The position numbers and the translations under genes were made by a program. DNA of 6,628 nucleotides. Source: Candidatus Arcticimaribacter sp. UBA7428 (GTDB lineage: Bacteria; Bacteroidota; Bacteroidia; Flavobacteriales; Flavobacteriaceae). The notes under the pieces were generated by a model. The model searched no databases. It was not told the DNA's origin and saw nothing but the letters and a program-made list of their open reading frames with translations. The stretch spans positions 1-6,628 of the forward strand of contig DLQQ01000088.1 of NCBI GenBank assembly GCA_002477625.1. The letters run 5' to 3'. Below, piece after piece: positions 5,397 to 6,628 of this stretch. Positions within the stretch are counted from its first letter, which is position 1. Each line of letters opens with the position of its first letter.

Positions 5397-6628
5397 TTTA
5401 CTCCCCGCATCAAACCTTCAATTTCGTCAACTTCGATAGGAATATTCCCCATTAAATTAATAGGGCTTCCTTGTGCTTGTACAACAACATCGTCTTCCAA
5501 GCGGACACCAAAACTTTCTGCTGGAATATAAATTCCAGGTTCAACAGTAAAGACCATATTGGCTTCCATAGGCAAATGAAGTAATCCATAATCATGGGTA
5601 TCTAATCCAATATGATGTGAAGTTCCATGCATAAAGTACTTTTTATATGCGGGCCATTCTGGATCTTGATTTTGTACATCAGCCTTATCGAGGAGACCCA
5701 GCCCTAGAAGTTCAGAAGTCATTAATGCTCCTACTTCTTTGTGATATTCTTTCCAGATTGTTCCGGGAACTAACAACTTGGTAGCTTCGTTTTTTACTCG
5801 AAGAACGGCATTGTAAACAGCCTTTTGCCTTTCTGTAAATTCTCCCGATACGGGAATGGTTCGGGTGAGGTCGCTTTTATAATTTCCGTATTCAGCAGCT
5901 ACATCAAGCAAGATTAACGCTCCTGCTTTGCACTGGGCTTTGTTTTCGGTATAGTGGAGCACGTTGGCATTGTTTCCAGATGCAATAATGGGTGTATACG
6001 CAAAACCTTTGGATCGATTTCGCAGAAATTCATGACACAATTCAGCTTCAATTTCATATTCCCAAACCCCCGGTTTTACGACTCCAAGAAGGCGACGGAA
6101 TCCTTTTTCAGTAATGTCACATGCGGTTTGAATTTGGGCTATTTCTTCAGCAGTTTTTACGGCACGTAATTTTTGTAAAATGGGATTACTTTTGGCTACT
6201 CCATGGGCGGGATAAAGTTCTTTACATTTCTTAATGAACCGATCTTCTCGGGTTTGTGTTTCAACAGCCTGACGATAATGTTCGTTAGTATTGAAATAAA
6301 AAGTGTCGTTAAACGCGCTCAATTGACCGAGGATACGATCAAAATCTTGAAGCCAAAAAATAGTTTCAATCCCCGAACGCTCAGTCGCTTGGTTTTTAGA
6401 AAGTTTTGCGCCTTCCCAAACGGCTATATGGTCGTTAGTTTCGCGAACAAAAAGAATTTGACGCATCTTGAGATCTACAGCATCAGGGAAAAGAAGTAAG
6501 ATGGTTTCTTCCTGATCAACTCCTGTTAGATAAAAAATATCCCGTTGTTGTTCAAAGGGTAAAACAGAATCTGCGCTAACAGGATAGGTATCATTCGAAT
6601 TAAAAACAGCAATACTGTTGGGCTTCAT
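5393..6628 (-). CDS. pepP: Xaa-Pro aminopeptidase (M24B, aminopeptidase P), N-terminus beyond the window
   Basis: Aminopeptidase P removes an N-terminal residue that precedes proline, using a dinuclear metal centre, in the cytoplasm. The 411 residues visible include the N-terminal creatinase-like domain (about 1-150) and the pita-bread catalytic domain (about 155-405). All five metal ligands are identifiable: Asp242 (LLDVAAEYG), Asp253 (KSDLTRT), His338 (HGTSHHIGLD), Glu363 (TVEPGIYIP) and Glu378 (RLEDDVV). His334 and His345 (THDYG) fit the other conserved active-site histidines. The frame is still open at the window edge with an ATG as its last codon. As I recall, flavobacterial homologues have roughly 20 residues before the MKPxSIAVFNSND segment, so that Met is probably internal and the real start lies outside. 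The 3' end converges with the small feo gene and overlaps it by 4 bases. Confidence 0.94.
   Translation of the reverse strand: MKPNSIAVFNSNDTYPVSADSVLPFEQQRDIFYLTGVDQEETILLLFPDAVDLKMRQILFVRETNDHIAVWEGAKLSKNQATERSGIETIFWLQDFDRILGQLSAFNDTFYFNTNEHYRQAVETQTREDRFIKKCKELYPAHGVAKSNPILQKLRAVKTAEEIAQIQTACDITEKGFRRLLGVVKPGVWEYEIEAELCHEFLRNRSKGFAYTPIIASGNNANVLHYTENKAQCKAGALILLDVAAEYGNYKSDLTRTIPVSGEFTERQKAVYNAVLRVKNEATKLLVPGTIWKEYHKEVGALMTSELLGLGLLDKADVQNQDPEWPAYKKYFMHGTSHHIGLDTHDYGLLHLPMEANMVFTVEPGIYIPAESFGVRLEDDVVVQAQGSPINLMGNIPIEVDEIEGLMRGVN

Noticed and set aside
6626..6628. ATG at the window edge as the real start of the aminopeptidase gene
   Set aside because: Family members usually have about 20 more residues before this Met, so it is treated as internal and the gene as partial.

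Overview
The window looks like an ordinary core-chromosome segment from a low-GC member of the Bacteroidota, most likely Flavobacteriaceae. The RseP, SCO, FeoA/FeoB and aminopeptidase P proteins have the residue patterns typical of that family. Shine-Dalgarno sequences are absent before the starts, and upstream regions carry TAnnTTTG boxes, the Bacteroidota -7 promoter element. I found no mobile element, CRISPR array, phage gene or clear sign of horizontal transfer.

Left part, minus strand (1-2083). Reading leftwards from a divergent promoter region at about 2084-2201: rseP (site-2 membrane protease), a secreted 149-residue protein I do not recognise, then tRNA-Asn(GTT) with an encoded CCA end and a strong intrinsic terminator. 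The tRNA has its own full-consensus promoter (TTTG, 19 nt, TATATTTG). This promoter lies over an AT-rich hairpin that follows the secreted-protein gene.

Middle part, plus strand (2202-5396). A membrane-anchored SCO-family copper chaperone/thioredoxin-fold protein is followed by a compact ferrous-iron uptake operon: feoA, feoB and a 40-residue FeoB-associated Cys-rich membrane protein. The Feo genes have no spacing at all. feoA's TAG is directly followed, in the same frame, by feoB's ATG, and feoB's TAA overlaps the small gene's ATG (TAATG). A good promoter and an inverted repeat, possibly a metal-regulator operator, sit just upstream of and across the feoA start.

Right part, minus strand (5393-6628). 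A Xaa-Pro aminopeptidase (M24B) converges on the feo operon, the two ends sharing a TTAA tetranucleotide that gives a stop codon on each strand. Its true N-terminus probably lies beyond the window.

Functionally, the feo genes import Fe(II) across the inner membrane with FeoB as the GTPase-permease. The SCO protein probably serves cytochrome oxidase CuA assembly, and RseP handles intramembrane proteolysis. No radically new system is evident. The most interesting points are the single-stop-codon separation of FeoA and FeoB, the tiny Cys-rich gene, and the putative operator at feoA.
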